Assembly: GCF_900114615.1 (NCBI RefSeq)
Contig: NZ_FOTS01000004.1
Coordinates: forward strand, 100,245-164,244
Direction of reading: 5' to 3'
Origin: Pelosinus propionicus DSM 13327
GTDB taxonomy: Bacteria; Bacillota; Negativicutes; DSM-13327
DNA length: 64,000 nt
This document shows positions 1 through 9,171 of this stretch, piece after piece. The translations under genes were made by a program, and so were the position numbers. The stretch's first letter is position 1; the number at the start of each line of letters is the position of its first letter. The notes beneath the pieces are model-generated. The model ran no database searches. It was not told where the DNA came from and saw only the letters and a program-made list of their open reading frames with translations.

Positions 1-200
1 ATACAGGGTGCATTGATCATAAGATCTGTCATGTAAGGTACTACGTTTTTTTGCGTGCGTCCTGTTGCGATAGAAAAGTGTCCGCCTTGCTCTACAAAAT
101 AGACAATGGCTTTCTTATTTTTTTCCGAAACCTTGTGTTCACTGTTGGCAAGAGTTCCATCCAAATCCGAAATAAGAATAAAATCCTGATACGGTTTCAA
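1..200 (-). CDS. HAD-superfamily (Cof-type) phosphatase, N-terminal part
   Basis: Only the first 66 or so codons are in the window; the gene runs off the left edge. The start is a TTG at 198-200 preceded by GGAAGGAGCT. The N-terminus carries the HAD motif I signature DLDGTL (nucleophile Asp and acid/base Asp) and a downstream SIATGRT segment typical of Cof/IIB sugar-phosphate phosphatases. It is the last visible gene of the minus-strand cluster of ABC importer, YesM kinase and YesN regulator, which suggests a phosphorylated substrate. Exact substrate cannot be read from the sequence. Confidence 0.8.
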   Translation of the reverse strand, partial: MKPYQDFILISDLDGTLANSEHKVSEKNKKAIVYFVEQGGHFSIATGRTQKNVVPYMTDLMINAPC

Positions 201-217
201 ATTTTCAGCTCCTTCCA

Positions 218-1025
218 CTATTTATGAATAATACAGCCGCTATGTTTAACAAATTCGGTAGGAGTGGTCTTTGTATATTTCTTAAATACGGCGCAAAAAT
301 GCTTATAGTCACTAAAGCCTGTCAAATCAGAAACTTCATACACCCGATGAATCCCTTTTTTTAATAGACCAATCGCCTTTTGAATACGATAGCGTGTCAA
401 TAATTCTAAAAAAGTCTGTGATGTTGCTTCCTTAAACTTACGACTTAGATAACTGGCACTTACATCTAATTCATCGGCAATCGAATCAATGCTGATCTTC
501 TCATGATAATGATCACGAATTTTATAAAGCGCCTGTGCAACATAACTATTTTTAAGGGTATCTCCATTTAGATATACATCCCAGTCTACAAGCTTACCAA
601 TATCCCGTTTCTTGGTAAGTGCAATAATATTAGAATAAGTTTTTCGCTTCTTCCATACTTTCCTTGATTCTCTTGATTGTATTTTTCAGTTCCTCTTCAT
701 CCACAGGTTTAAGCAAATAATCTGATACCTGCAGATGTACTGACTTACGCGCATAATCAAAATTGGCATGGCTTGTCAAAATGATGCTTTTAAATGGCTT
801 AATCTCCATACTTTTGGCCTTTTCCAACATCTCGATGCCATTCATGTGGGGCATAATGATGTCTGCAATGACCAGATCGATTTCATATTGCTCTAACATA
901 GCAAGTCCTTCTTTACCATTCTCTGCTGCGCCCACCACCATACAATCCATACTCAGCCAGTCAATTGTGTAAACAAGTCCTCTGCGTATAATTTCTTCAT
1001 CCTCAACAATCAGTACCTTGAGCAT
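218..1025 (-). pseudogene. YesN-type response regulator with AraC output domain, split by a 1-base frameshift
   Basis: The first frame (630-1025) encodes a receiver domain of 131 aa with the acidic pair EDEE, phospho-acceptor Asp in LVIADIIMPH and the conserved Lys in LLKPVDEEE, then stops. A second frame from about 640 down to 218 carries, without stops, a linker and a complete two-helix-turn-helix AraC domain (ADELDVSASYLSRKFKEAT and GFSDYKHFCAVFKKYTKTTP). Removing one base from the T5 run at 640-644 joins both into a normal regulator of about 268 aa. Either the gene is recently inactivated or the base is a sequencing error. It pairs with the adjacent YesM kinase. Confidence 0.8.
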
Positions 1026-1072
1026 ATGAGTTTACCTCCTTTTATTTCAACCAAAAAAGCGGTAACCGTCAT

Positions 1073-2773
1073 TTATTGTTTTCTATGAATGGGCAAAAGA
1101 ATTTTTACAATCGTTCCTTTACCATAACTGCCGTCAATTTCCACCCCATAAGAATCACCATACATCAACTGAATCCGTCGATTGACATTATATAGTCCTG
1201 AATGTGGTGAAACATTCGCAGGTGATATCAGCATAGCCCGAATCTCGCTAAGTGACTGTTCATCAATTGCAGTACCATTGTTGGTAATGGTAAGAACAAG
1301 TGTGTTCTCAATCATCTTGATTTCAATTTCTACCAGCATATGCTGACAATCGTGAAAACCATATTTTACTGCATTTTCAATAATCGGTTGAATCAGCAAT
1401 TTAGGAACACTGCAATGCTTCAGTTCTTCTGGTATCTGAAGAATATAATTCAGCCGGTTACCAAATCGATATTTCTGAATATCGAGGTAACTTTGGGTAT
1501 ATTCCATATCTTCCTGAATAGTTACCCCGCTGCTGCTGGTACTAATGCTGTAGCGCAATATATTCGACAGGGCAATTATCATTTTATTGGCTGCAGCAGG
1601 GTCTAACTTAATCATAAATTTGATATTTTCTAATGTATTAAATAAAAAATGCGGATTAAATTGTGACTCAAGCTGTTTAATTTCAGAAATAACCGTTGCT
1701 CGTGCCTTTTCATGATTGGTTTGCATAAGCTCTTTGAGACTGAAAAGCATTCGATTATAAGCCTCACCGATTATTTCAAATTCATTATTCGTATTGATAG
1801 AAAGACGCATATCCAGATTCCCCTGTTTCACAGCCGAAAATGCTTCTACAAGCTGATCTATCATTTTTGTTTTTTCTTCGACTTGCTTTTTTACACTGAT
1901 AACAATGGACAGGGATACTATAATTAATACCCCAATGAGAATCATCACTGCATTCACCAGCTGACTGACGATACCGCCGATAGAAGTAAACGCATACACC
2001 GTTAATTCTCCGTCTAGAATTGCTTTTTTGCTGCTATAATACTTTGTATCTGCAAAAGAAAAATAGCCATTCCCATGCTGAAATTCAGGTTTCATTTTGT
2101 TCATAGCAGCACCAAAAAAATCATCTGTACAAATTGGCATATAGTCATAACGATCCTTTACAACAATATGCACGTCAGGATTCGTCATTGCACTTAGAAT
2201 TTGTGCGGCGGGCACAACAAAGAGAACATAGCCAGTGATCTTACCTTCTTCCAGTATGGCTTTACCAATGATAAGATCCATCTGGGAGTCAAAACCGTGA
2301 ATTGAATTCGCAAAAGTAAAGATTGGTTCCATTGACTTTCTCTTGATCTGCCCTATAATGCCCCAATCTGCAGTCCTTGCCAACTCGGCAAATTCCGGAT
2401 CTTGTATTTGATTTGAAATTAACCGATTCATCTGAGTATCAAAAATATAAAAATCCGTGTGTACACCTATCATATTGGTATATTGATATAATTTTTCATA
2501 TATTTTTGCCTTTGCAGTGTTGTTATCACGCAGCACATTCATATTACAAAGGCCGGCAATGTCATTGGCGTTATCTAAATAATTAGAAATCATTGTACTC
2601 ATCATATCACAACTAGCATTCAATCGATTGTGATTGCGTTCCAGCACATTGGTATTCCAATACGCAAAAGCAAGTATAAATACGATAATTGAAATAATAA
2701 AAATCGGGATTAGCGCATAAATGGTAAAAGTTCGCCGTAATTCATCCTTCAAGTGGTTCACTTTTCTACTCAT
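1073..2773 (-). CDS. YesM-type sensor histidine kinase
   Basis: A 566-aa membrane kinase with one N-terminal TM helix (about residues 18-40), an extracytoplasmic sensor of about 220 residues, a second TM (about 270-290), HAMP, and the His_kinase family core with NPHFLFNTLENIKFMIK near residue 372. An N box (PIIENAVKYGFH) and G box complete the ATPase. The start has GGGGTGAAAC upstream. It probably senses extracellular solute and phosphorylates the YesN-like regulator encoded just downstream to control the neighbouring ABC importer. Confidence 0.93.
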   Translation of the reverse strand: MSRKVNHLKDELRRTFTIYALIPIFIISIIVFILAFAYWNTNVLERNHNRLNASCDMMSTMISNYLDNANDIAGLCNMNVLRDNNTAKAKIYEKLYQYTNMIGVHTDFYIFDTQMNRLISNQIQDPEFAELARTADWGIIGQIKRKSMEPIFTFANSIHGFDSQMDLIIGKAILEEGKITGYVLFVVPAAQILSAMTNPDVHIVVKDRYDYMPICTDDFFGAAMNKMKPEFQHGNGYFSFADTKYYSSKKAILDGELTVYAFTSIGGIVSQLVNAVMILIGVLIIVSLSIVISVKKQVEEKTKMIDQLVEAFSAVKQGNLDMRLSINTNNEFEIIGEAYNRMLFSLKELMQTNHEKARATVISEIKQLESQFNPHFLFNTLENIKFMIKLDPAAANKMIIALSNILRYSISTSSSGVTIQEDMEYTQSYLDIQKYRFGNRLNYILQIPEELKHCSVPKLLIQPIIENAVKYGFHDCQHMLVEIEIKMIENTLVLTITNNGTAIDEQSLSEIRAMLISPANVSPHSGLYNVNRRIQLMYGDSYGVEIDGSYGKGTIVKILLPIHRKQ

Positions 2774-2828
2774 GTTTCACCCCGATTCTCTATATCAACT
2801 ACGACCATACAAGTGTTTACATTTTTTA

Positions 2829-4484
2829 TTATAAACTAATATCTCTGCTGCCGGAAACTTTAAAGAATAAAAGCAGGCCAATGACTGTAGTCAGCGTTAG
2901 AATGGTAGACAGTGCTGCTGCCGTACCATAACTTGCACGAATCACTTCTGTATAAATAGCCACGGACATTGTCTTCGTTCCGCCGGTATACAAGATGACG
3001 GATGAACTTAATTCATTAATACAGGTAATCCAACTTAAAATCGCCCCGGATAACACTCCTGGTATCATCATTACCGCAGTAATTTTAAAGAAAGTCCTTA
3101 ATGGTGATGCACCAAGACTAATGGATGCTTCCTCCACACTGGGACTGATTTGATACAAAATGGCTGAGCTTGAACGCAAGGTATAAGGCAAGCGTCTAAT
3201 GACCAGAGAAACAATAATAATCGTTGCTGTTCCCGATAAGATGAGGGGATCCTTATTAAATGCCAAAAGCAACGTGATGCCCAATACCGATCCAGGAATA
3301 ATATAAGGAAACATGGTAAGAGTATCAATCATATCAGTAAGCCAGCTTTTCCGCCGTGTCGTGATGTAAGCAACAAGCATACCGAAGAAAACAATCAGCA
3401 AAATGGCCGCAAAGGAATACACATAGGTATTGGTAATTGCTAAAGCCAGATTGTCAAAAACGATACGATAACTATCCAAAGAAAATCCCGATACGAATAT
3501 TTGCCCCTTTGTTTTTAGAAAAGAAGTGTATATCACGGTAACTTGCGGGATGATGGATACCAACACCAGTCCATAAATAGCGATATGCATTACTGCATTC
3601 TTTATTCCTGACAATCCTTTCGCCTGCATGGGCCTAAGGGAACTCATGGTAAAGGATTTTCGATTTACCACGTATTTTTGCAATAAGAAAATCGTTGTCG
3701 TAAGAATAACCATTAAGGTTGCCATGGCTGCGGCAAAATTGGCTTGCCCACCCACTTCATTAATAAATTCAGAATAAATCATGACCGGCATAACGTTAAA
3801 ACCTTCCCCAATGAGCATGGGTGTGCCAAAATCAGCTAATGCATTCATAAAGACCATCAGGGCGCCCGCAAGCAGCGTGGGCATCACCAGCGGCATTATC
3901 ACCGTTACTACCTTTTTTATGCCGTTGCAGCCGAGGCTTTCTGCCGCCTCAATCAGGGATGCATCAATCTTTTTCAATGCCCCGGATACATACAAATAAA
4001 TAAAGGGATACAGCTTTAATGTAAGCACTAAGAGTATGCCGCTAAAACCATAAATAGATGGCCATTCCATCTGGAATAAGTCAGAAAGAAACTGCGTTAT
4101 TATACCGCTTCGCCCGCCTAACAATACCCAAGAGTAAGCACCAATAAAGGGGGGCGATAGCATGGAGATAATCACAAGTACCTCGACTGCCCCCTTGCCT
4201 TTTACCTTAAATGCCGTCATAAAATAGGCTAATGCCGTACCAATCAGGATGGATAGAATGGTTACACAAGTAGTAACCCACATGCTATTGATCAACGATT
4301 GATAGTAGTACTTTCTACTGAAAAACTTACCAAAATTTTCTAAGGTAAAAAAACCAGTAGCCGGGTCCAGGAAACTGCTGATAAACAATGAAAATAAGGG
4401 ATACATCAAAAACAGTCCAAATACAGCAACAGATGAGATGGTAACGAATGTCCAGAAATCCCAGGTAAGCAGCTTCTTATTCAT
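2829..4484 (-). CDS. Fbp/Afu-type ABC transporter permease, fused double-length
   Basis: A 551-aa integral membrane protein containing two binding-protein-dependent transport inner-membrane domains in tandem, roughly residues 60-270 and 340-545, each with an EAA-type loop (IEAAESLGCNGIKKVVTVIM and VEEASISLGASPLRTFFKI). This fused arrangement is typical of the FbpB/AfuB family that moves ferric ion, 2-aminoethylphosphonate or sugar phosphates. The start overlaps the end of the ATPase gene by 8 bases, indicating translational coupling. Confidence 0.92.
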   Translation of the reverse strand: MNKKLLTWDFWTFVTISSVAVFGLFLMYPLFSLFISSFLDPATGFFTLENFGKFFSRKYYYQSLINSMWVTTCVTILSILIGTALAYFMTAFKVKGKGAVEVLVIISMLSPPFIGAYSWVLLGGRSGIITQFLSDLFQMEWPSIYGFSGILLVLTLKLYPFIYLYVSGALKKIDASLIEAAESLGCNGIKKVVTVIMPLVMPTLLAGALMVFMNALADFGTPMLIGEGFNVMPVMIYSEFINEVGGQANFAAAMATLMVILTTTIFLLQKYVVNRKSFTMSSLRPMQAKGLSGIKNAVMHIAIYGLVLVSIIPQVTVIYTSFLKTKGQIFVSGFSLDSYRIVFDNLALAITNTYVYSFAAILLIVFFGMLVAYITTRRKSWLTDMIDTLTMFPYIIPGSVLGITLLLAFNKDPLILSGTATIIIVSLVIRRLPYTLRSSSAILYQISPSVEEASISLGASPLRTFFKITAVMMIPGVLSGAILSWITCINELSSSVILYTGGTKTMSVAIYTEVIRASYGTAAALSTILTLTTVIGLLLFFKVSGSRDISL

Positions 4485-5592
4485 ACTGCTTCACATCCCT
4501 GATTAAATTCATCCTTTGGTCCGCAGTAAAAATATTGATTTTTGCTTTGTTCGGCCGAAGAATCATTGTCTCACCAATTTCGAACACTTTTTCTGCATGG
4601 CCTAAGTCTTGTGAAAATTCAGTTGCAGATTGATTTTTCATCACCATACCAGGAGCAAAAGCAAGTGTATAATTTACATATTTACCGAGAAATACCCGGT
4701 TATGAATTGTGCATGGTATGCCATCTTCTTGTACTGAAAATTCTTCCGGTCTAACAGAAATAATAACCTCCTGCCCATCTGTTACTGCACTAAGATTATC
4801 CATTTCCAGCTGATAACCGTCCTGAAACAAAACAAAAGTCTTATGATCTTCGACTTTTATTTTGCCAGCAAATAGATTCGAATGGCCGATGAAAGTTGAA
4901 ACAAATACATTATAAGGCCTTGTATAAATGGACTGGGGTTTTCCAATCTGCTCAATTACGCCGGTTTGCATAACTGCAATTCTATCGGAAATAGCCAAGG
5001 CTTCCTCCTGATCATGAGTTACATAAACAGTGGTAATTCCTACTTGATTCTGCACTTCACGAATGGCACTGCGCATTTCTACGCGAAGTTTTGCGTCTAA
5101 ATTAGAAAGAGGTTCATCCATAAGGAGTACATTGGGATGAATCACAATGGCTCTTGCTAAAGCAACCCGCTGCTGCTGACCGCCAGAAAGTCGTTCCGGT
5201 AAGCGATCTTGATATTCTTCAATTTTTACTGCTTTTAAAATAGCATCCACTTTGGTTTTAATCTCTGCCTTGCTGAATCTTCGCAGTTTTAGACCATATT
5301 CTATATTTTCCCGTACTGTTAAATGAGGAAATATGGCATAACTTTGAAATACCATACCAATATTACGTTTATGAGCCGGAATCTCATTGATCACCAAATC
5401 ATCAAATTTGATTTTTCCTCCCTCAATACTATTGAATCCTGCAATCATTCTTAGTAATGTCGTTTTGCCACAGCCTGAAGGTCCTAATAACGTAAAAAAC
5501 TCTCCATTTTTGATATGGGCTGATAAATCGGGGATAATCGTTACTTGATCGTATCTTTTAGTTACATGGTCAATATGAATTGCAACACTCAT
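4477..5592 (-). CDS. Fbp/Pot-type ABC transporter ATPase
   Basis: A 371-aa nucleotide-binding subunit with Walker A GPSGCGKTT near residue 38, Q-loop FQSYAIFPH, signature LSGGQQQR, Walker B VLLMDEPLSNLDA and switch His in VYVTHDQEEA, followed by a C-terminal TOBE_2-type domain (about 280-350). The start has CGGAGG upstream. It energises uptake with the downstream permease and upstream lipoprotein. Confidence 0.94.
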   Translation of the reverse strand: MSVAIHIDHVTKRYDQVTIIPDLSAHIKNGEFFTLLGPSGCGKTTLLRMIAGFNSIEGGKIKFDDLVINEIPAHKRNIGMVFQSYAIFPHLTVRENIEYGLKLRRFSKAEIKTKVDAILKAVKIEEYQDRLPERLSGGQQQRVALARAIVIHPNVLLMDEPLSNLDAKLRVEMRSAIREVQNQVGITTVYVTHDQEEALAISDRIAVMQTGVIEQIGKPQSIYTRPYNVFVSTFIGHSNLFAGKIKVEDHKTFVLFQDGYQLEMDNLSAVTDGQEVIISVRPEEFSVQEDGIPCTIHNRVFLGKYVNYTLAFAPGMVMKNQSATEFSQDLGHAEKVFEIGETMILRPNKAKINIFTADQRMNLIRDVKQYE

Positions 5593-5635
5593 AGATTAAA
5601 CCTCCGTTTAAAACTTCGGACATTTTGATAGATTG

Positions 5636-5667
5636 ACAGCCCACAACAAATAGCTTGTGTGGGCTGT
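5636..5667 (-). terminator. Intercistronic hairpin between binding protein and ATPase
   Basis: A 10-bp perfect stem (ACAGCCCACA / TGTGGGCTGT) lies between the binding-protein stop and the ATPase start. It has no T-run. In ABC operons such hairpins commonly stabilise the binding-protein message and reduce downstream transcription; that role is inferred. Confidence 0.55.
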
Positions 5668-5685
5668 ATAGCAACCATGACCGGA

Positions 5686-6726
5686 TCAATTAACGCTGGT
5701 AAATATGTCTTTAAATTTATCTAGCCATTGCCTTTGATTGGCTACAACCACTTTTTCATCATCATTGATAATGTTGATTTTTGACTTTTCAATCAAACCT
5801 TTTGGCGGTTCGACGTCATCACGGACAGAACGTCTGTGTAATTGCTGTACGATAATAGTCTGGGCATCTTTACTGGTGATAAAATCAATAAATTTCTTTG
5901 CATTTATCATATTTTTTGCATTTTTTATGACGTAGACACCATCTGGCTTAGAAATAACCCCTTCTTTCATATAAACCAATTTTACGGGAGCGCCGTCAGC
6001 AACGTATTTTGCACCGCCTTCTTCGAAAGTACAGCCTACAGCGTATTCACCATCAGCCACGCCTTTGTAAACAGCTGAAGAACCACTAAGCAGCTTACCA
6101 TCTAGATTCGCACAGAGTGCTTTTACATAATCCCAGCCTTTTTCCGGATCACCTTTGCCCATGGCGTAGAGCATATTGATTAAATGTTCATAAGAAGAAG
6201 AAGATTTTGATGGATCCGAAAAGGCAATTTTGCCTTTTAATTTTGGATTTAATAAGTCTTCATACCCTTCCATTTTGATATCCCCAATTAAATTGGTATT
6301 GACCATAATTACACTTGGAATATCGGTAAATCGAGTCAAAGAACCTTCTGTATTCTTAAATGCCTGCTGAATCTTATCTTCATTAACTGAAGTGTAATTT
6401 TCAAATAAATTGGCCTTCGGCTTCATCGTACCAAGTGATCCGCCCCAGAAAATATCACCCAGCGGATTTGCTTTTTCTGATTCCACCCGTTTTAGCAATT
6501 CACCACTGCCAGCCGCAACAACTTCTACTTTTATACCACTTTGTTTTTCAAATTCACTTACTAATGGATTGATAAACGTCAACGGATGGGGACAATAAAT
6601 AACCAATTTGTCTGTTTTTTCGGTTCCAGATTTTTCTGTCGTGGCTTTCGTATTTCCACCACCACAGCCGACAAGAAGTAAAGAGGGAAAAAGTAAAATG
6701 AGCATCAAAGACATAAGCTTTTTCAT
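5686..6726 (-). CDS. ABC transporter substrate-binding lipoprotein (AfuA/FutA-like)
   Basis: The ATG at 6726 follows GGAGGAAAATTA and gives a classic lipoprotein signal: MKK, a hydrophobic core, and the lipobox LLVGC. An upstream in-frame start lacks this logic. The mature protein belongs to the periplasmic-binding type-2 iron/sugar-phosphate cluster (segments LVIYCPHPLTFINPLVSEFEKQ, GSLGTMKPK, VIMVNTNLIG). It lacks an obvious ferric-binding Tyr-Tyr pair in the usual position, and together with the HAD phosphatase this makes a phosphorylated organic substrate at least as likely as iron. First gene of the operon. Confidence 0.9.
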   Translation of the reverse strand: MKKLMSLMLILLFPSLLLVGCGGGNTKATTEKSGTEKTDKLVIYCPHPLTFINPLVSEFEKQSGIKVEVVAAGSGELLKRVESEKANPLGDIFWGGSLGTMKPKANLFENYTSVNEDKIQQAFKNTEGSLTRFTDIPSVIMVNTNLIGDIKMEGYEDLLNPKLKGKIAFSDPSKSSSSYEHLINMLYAMGKGDPEKGWDYVKALCANLDGKLLSGSSAVYKGVADGEYAVGCTFEEGGAKYVADGAPVKLVYMKEGVISKPDGVYVIKNAKNMINAKKFIDFITSKDAQTIIVQQLHRRSVRDDVEPPKGLIEKSKINIINDDEKVVVANQRQWLDKFKDIFTSVN

Positions 6727-6761
6727 TAATTTTCCTCCATTCAAGTGCTCTCTACCCAAAT

Positions 6762-6790
6762 TATATATAAACCATTTCTGCTGAACAATC
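6762..6790 (-). promoter_or_regulatory. Possible promoter of the ABC importer operon
   Basis: On the minus strand a TATAAT (plus 6762-6767) lies about 36 bases upstream of the lipoprotein start with a weak TTGTTC-like -35 upstream. This is a pattern match only. Confidence 0.3.
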
Positions 6791-6927
6791 CCAGAAATAT
6801 CTATAACTATCTGAATTAATGAACTTCTATAGTTTTTATTTCAATATTCCAATTATTCGAAATATTAATCTTAGAAGCGAAAGACCTCCGATGTATGATT
6901 GACTCTTAGTCCATTCGCAGTAATTTT

Positions 6928-8349
6928 CTATTTTATTTTCGATACACCCTCTTGCAGGCACCAAACCTGATGTAATAGCTTAACACCCTGATCAATTTCA
7001 TTGCTGCTCATACTACCAAATCCAAGCATGACTTGAGAGTTGGCAGCATTATGATGCAGATACGTACTGGAGAGAGGGAACAGTCTCACCTCTCTTTCCT
7101 GAGCGCGATAAATCAGTTCCTCTTCATTAAGGGAATTGCCAATCAGCTCTAAAATAATATGAAGCCCCGCTCCCTGTCCAATGATATGAGCTTGAGAGGC
7201 AAAATGCTGCTGGATCGATTCGACGATTGCATCATGCTTCTTTTTATATACATTTCGCATTTTGCGCAAGTGTTGTTCCCAATACCCTTGTTCCATAAAC
7301 TTATGGAGTGTTCTCTGGTCTAATAAAGAAACATTCGCAGCATACTCCCTAAACATTTCACGATAAACATCGAGTAATCGATAAGGTAATACCATATAAC
7401 TGACCCGGAGAGCAGGCGATAATACCTTAGAAAACGTACCTACATAAACGATATTTCCTTGGGGATGTAATCCCTGCAGGGCAGGAATCGGTTTGCCCAG
7501 GTATCGCAGTTCACTGTCATAGTCGTCTTCAATAATGACGCCTCCGACATTTTCTGCCCAGTCAATTAATCGTAGTCTATTTGCCACAGGCATAACATGT
7601 CCTAAAGGAAACTGATGGGAAGGTGTGACATACACAATGGTACTGTCAGTCTTTTGCAGACACCCTAAATCAATACCCTCGGAATTGACTGGTATCGGGG
7701 TAAGAGAAAAGGAATGATTCCGAAAAACAGCTTTTGGAATAAAGTGTCCGGGATCTTCCATGGCAAAGCTAGAATGATTTTTCCTCAATATAGGTGCCAG
7801 AATCGATAAACTGTCTTGAAGCCCAGAACAAACGATGATTTGCTCTGGATCACAAGAAATCCCCCGTGAGCGAGACAGATATCGCTGTATCTCATAGCGC
7901 AATGCAAAATCGCCCTGCTGATTGCCATAAAAAGCAAGCTGTCTCGACTCTTCCTTTAAACACTCCACATACAATTTGCGCCATAGGTTGACAGGGAAAC
8001 TTTCTGGCGAAAGACACGCAGGATGAAAATCAAAGGAAATTGTTTTTGTATCTTTAGAAACGGTTCTCGCTGATGTAATGCTATTGCTAGGATAGGCTGG
8101 AAAGACGTCTGGTTCTATAAAAGAGACATAGTATCCACTTCTTGGCTTGCTGTGTATATACCCCTCAGCACATAACTGCTGATAGGCATACTCTACCGTA
8201 TTGCGGCTTACAGATAATTCAATAGACAAATTCTTAACTGATAGAAGCTTTGCAGCGGGGAGCAATTCTCCTGATAAAATTTGCTTCTTGATGTGGCTGT
8301 AGATCTTTTTGTGCAACGGCTGGCGGTCCTTATTGTCCAATATAAACAT
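6928..8349 (-). CDS. MocR/PdxR-family GntR-aminotransferase regulator
   Basis: 473 aa. Residues 1-75 form a GntR winged helix (LSVKNLSIELSVSRNTVEYAYQQL, then HSKPRSGYYV). Residues about 115-465 form a fold-type I aminotransferase domain, with the PLP lysine expected in VGTFSKVLSPALR and the Asp in IIEDDYDSELRY. Such proteins use PLP or an aldimine as effector rather than catalysing transamination. It is divergent from a PNPOx-like gene across a region with a 20-bp inverted repeat, a common arrangement for PdxR-type control of vitamin B6 or flavin-linked genes. Confidence 0.92.
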   Translation of the reverse strand: MFILDNKDRQPLHKKIYSHIKKQILSGELLPAAKLLSVKNLSIELSVSRNTVEYAYQQLCAEGYIHSKPRSGYYVSFIEPDVFPAYPSNSITSARTVSKDTKTISFDFHPACLSPESFPVNLWRKLYVECLKEESRQLAFYGNQQGDFALRYEIQRYLSRSRGISCDPEQIIVCSGLQDSLSILAPILRKNHSSFAMEDPGHFIPKAVFRNHSFSLTPIPVNSEGIDLGCLQKTDSTIVYVTPSHQFPLGHVMPVANRLRLIDWAENVGGVIIEDDYDSELRYLGKPIPALQGLHPQGNIVYVGTFSKVLSPALRVSYMVLPYRLLDVYREMFREYAANVSLLDQRTLHKFMEQGYWEQHLRKMRNVYKKKHDAIVESIQQHFASQAHIIGQGAGLHIILELIGNSLNEEELIYRAQEREVRLFPLSSTYLHHNAANSQVMLGFGSMSSNEIDQGVKLLHQVWCLQEGVSKIK

Positions 8350-8476
8350 GACTCTTCACCCTAATCCCATTATTTTCAAGGCTCTTAACTATCGCCATTA
8401 TATCCAGGGTAATCTAGAGTGTCAAGGCACTGGAGATCATTTCTCAAAAAACTGACCCCATGTTATATTTGAAAAT

Positions 8477-8496
8477 TACCCCTGTAATTAGGGGTA
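8477..8496. promoter_or_regulatory. Inverted repeat, candidate MocR operator
   Basis: The arms TACCCCT and AGGGGTA are separated by 6 bases, in the 291-bp divergent region between the MocR gene and the PNPOx-like gene. A second GC-rich hairpin (CAGCGG / CCGCTG) lies near 8582-8603. Operator function is inferred from position. Confidence 0.5.
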
Positions 8497-8640
8497 GTTT
8501 TATTTTATACTATGAATATGGCATTCGCAACGTATGGTTATGCATTGTGACATGATTGCGAGGGCACAATAACGATGTCCGGCAGCGGATAACCTTACCG
8601 CTGACAAACTTCTTACTTTAAACAGAAAGGATGTATTTTC

Positions 8641-9018
8641 ATGCTTAACGAAAAATTATTGGACGTGCTTTCTCATCCCGCAGATGGAGCAATCTCAATT
8701 GTTACCAGCGGCGACGATGGTCCTCATGTAGTGAATACCTGGAATAGCTATATCACGGTTACACCGGATGACAAACTATTGATTCCCGCTTCCGGCTTTG
8801 TTAAAACAGAGAGAAACCTCAGCACTCATAATGATGCGACTCTTTCCATCGCCAGCAGGGAAATCGAAGGTTACAGAGGAAAAGGAACTGGCTTCATTGT
8901 GAAAGGAACCACCCGTTTTATAAAATCCGGTGAGGATTTCGAGTTCATGAAAGAAAAATTTTCATGGATTCGTGCAGTATTAGAAATCACAGTAACTTCT
9001 GCAAAACAAATGCTTTAA
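8641..9018 (+). CDS. Pyridoxamine 5'-phosphate oxidase-fold protein
   Basis: A 125-aa single-domain split-barrel protein with AGAAAGG ahead of the ATG. The pattern ISIVTSGDDGPHVVNTWNSY and the later RGKGTGFIVKGTTRF fits small FMN- or heme-binding PNPOx-like proteins. True PdxH is longer (about 200 aa), so pyridoxal synthesis is not implied. Transcribed away from the MocR regulator, its likely controller. Confidence 0.82.
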   Translation: MLNEKLLDVLSHPADGAISIVTSGDDGPHVVNTWNSYITVTPDDKLLIPASGFVKTERNLSTHNDATLSIASREIEGYRGKGTGFIVKGTTRFIKSGEDFEFMKEKFSWIRAVLEITVTSAKQML

Positions 9019-9102
9019 CACCTCAAGCTACGAATGAAACATCATAAAAAGGTGCTTGCCAATCAAGTAATACTGCGTTCACAAAAAATCATCCTGCTAT
9101 AG

Positions 9103-9137
9103 ATTAGGCCTTAGTCAGCAATTGACTAAGGCCTAAT
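9103..9137. terminator. Strong hairpin between PNPOx-like gene and eut operon end
   Basis: A perfect 15-bp stem (ATTAGGCCTTAGTCA with its complement) and 5-base loop sits between two convergent genes, 34 bases beyond the eutC stop. Neither side has a long T-run, but position and stem strength suggest a shared terminator. Confidence 0.7.
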
Positions 9138-9171
9138 CCTATATGTTAGCTGTTGAATACAGCCTTTCTAC

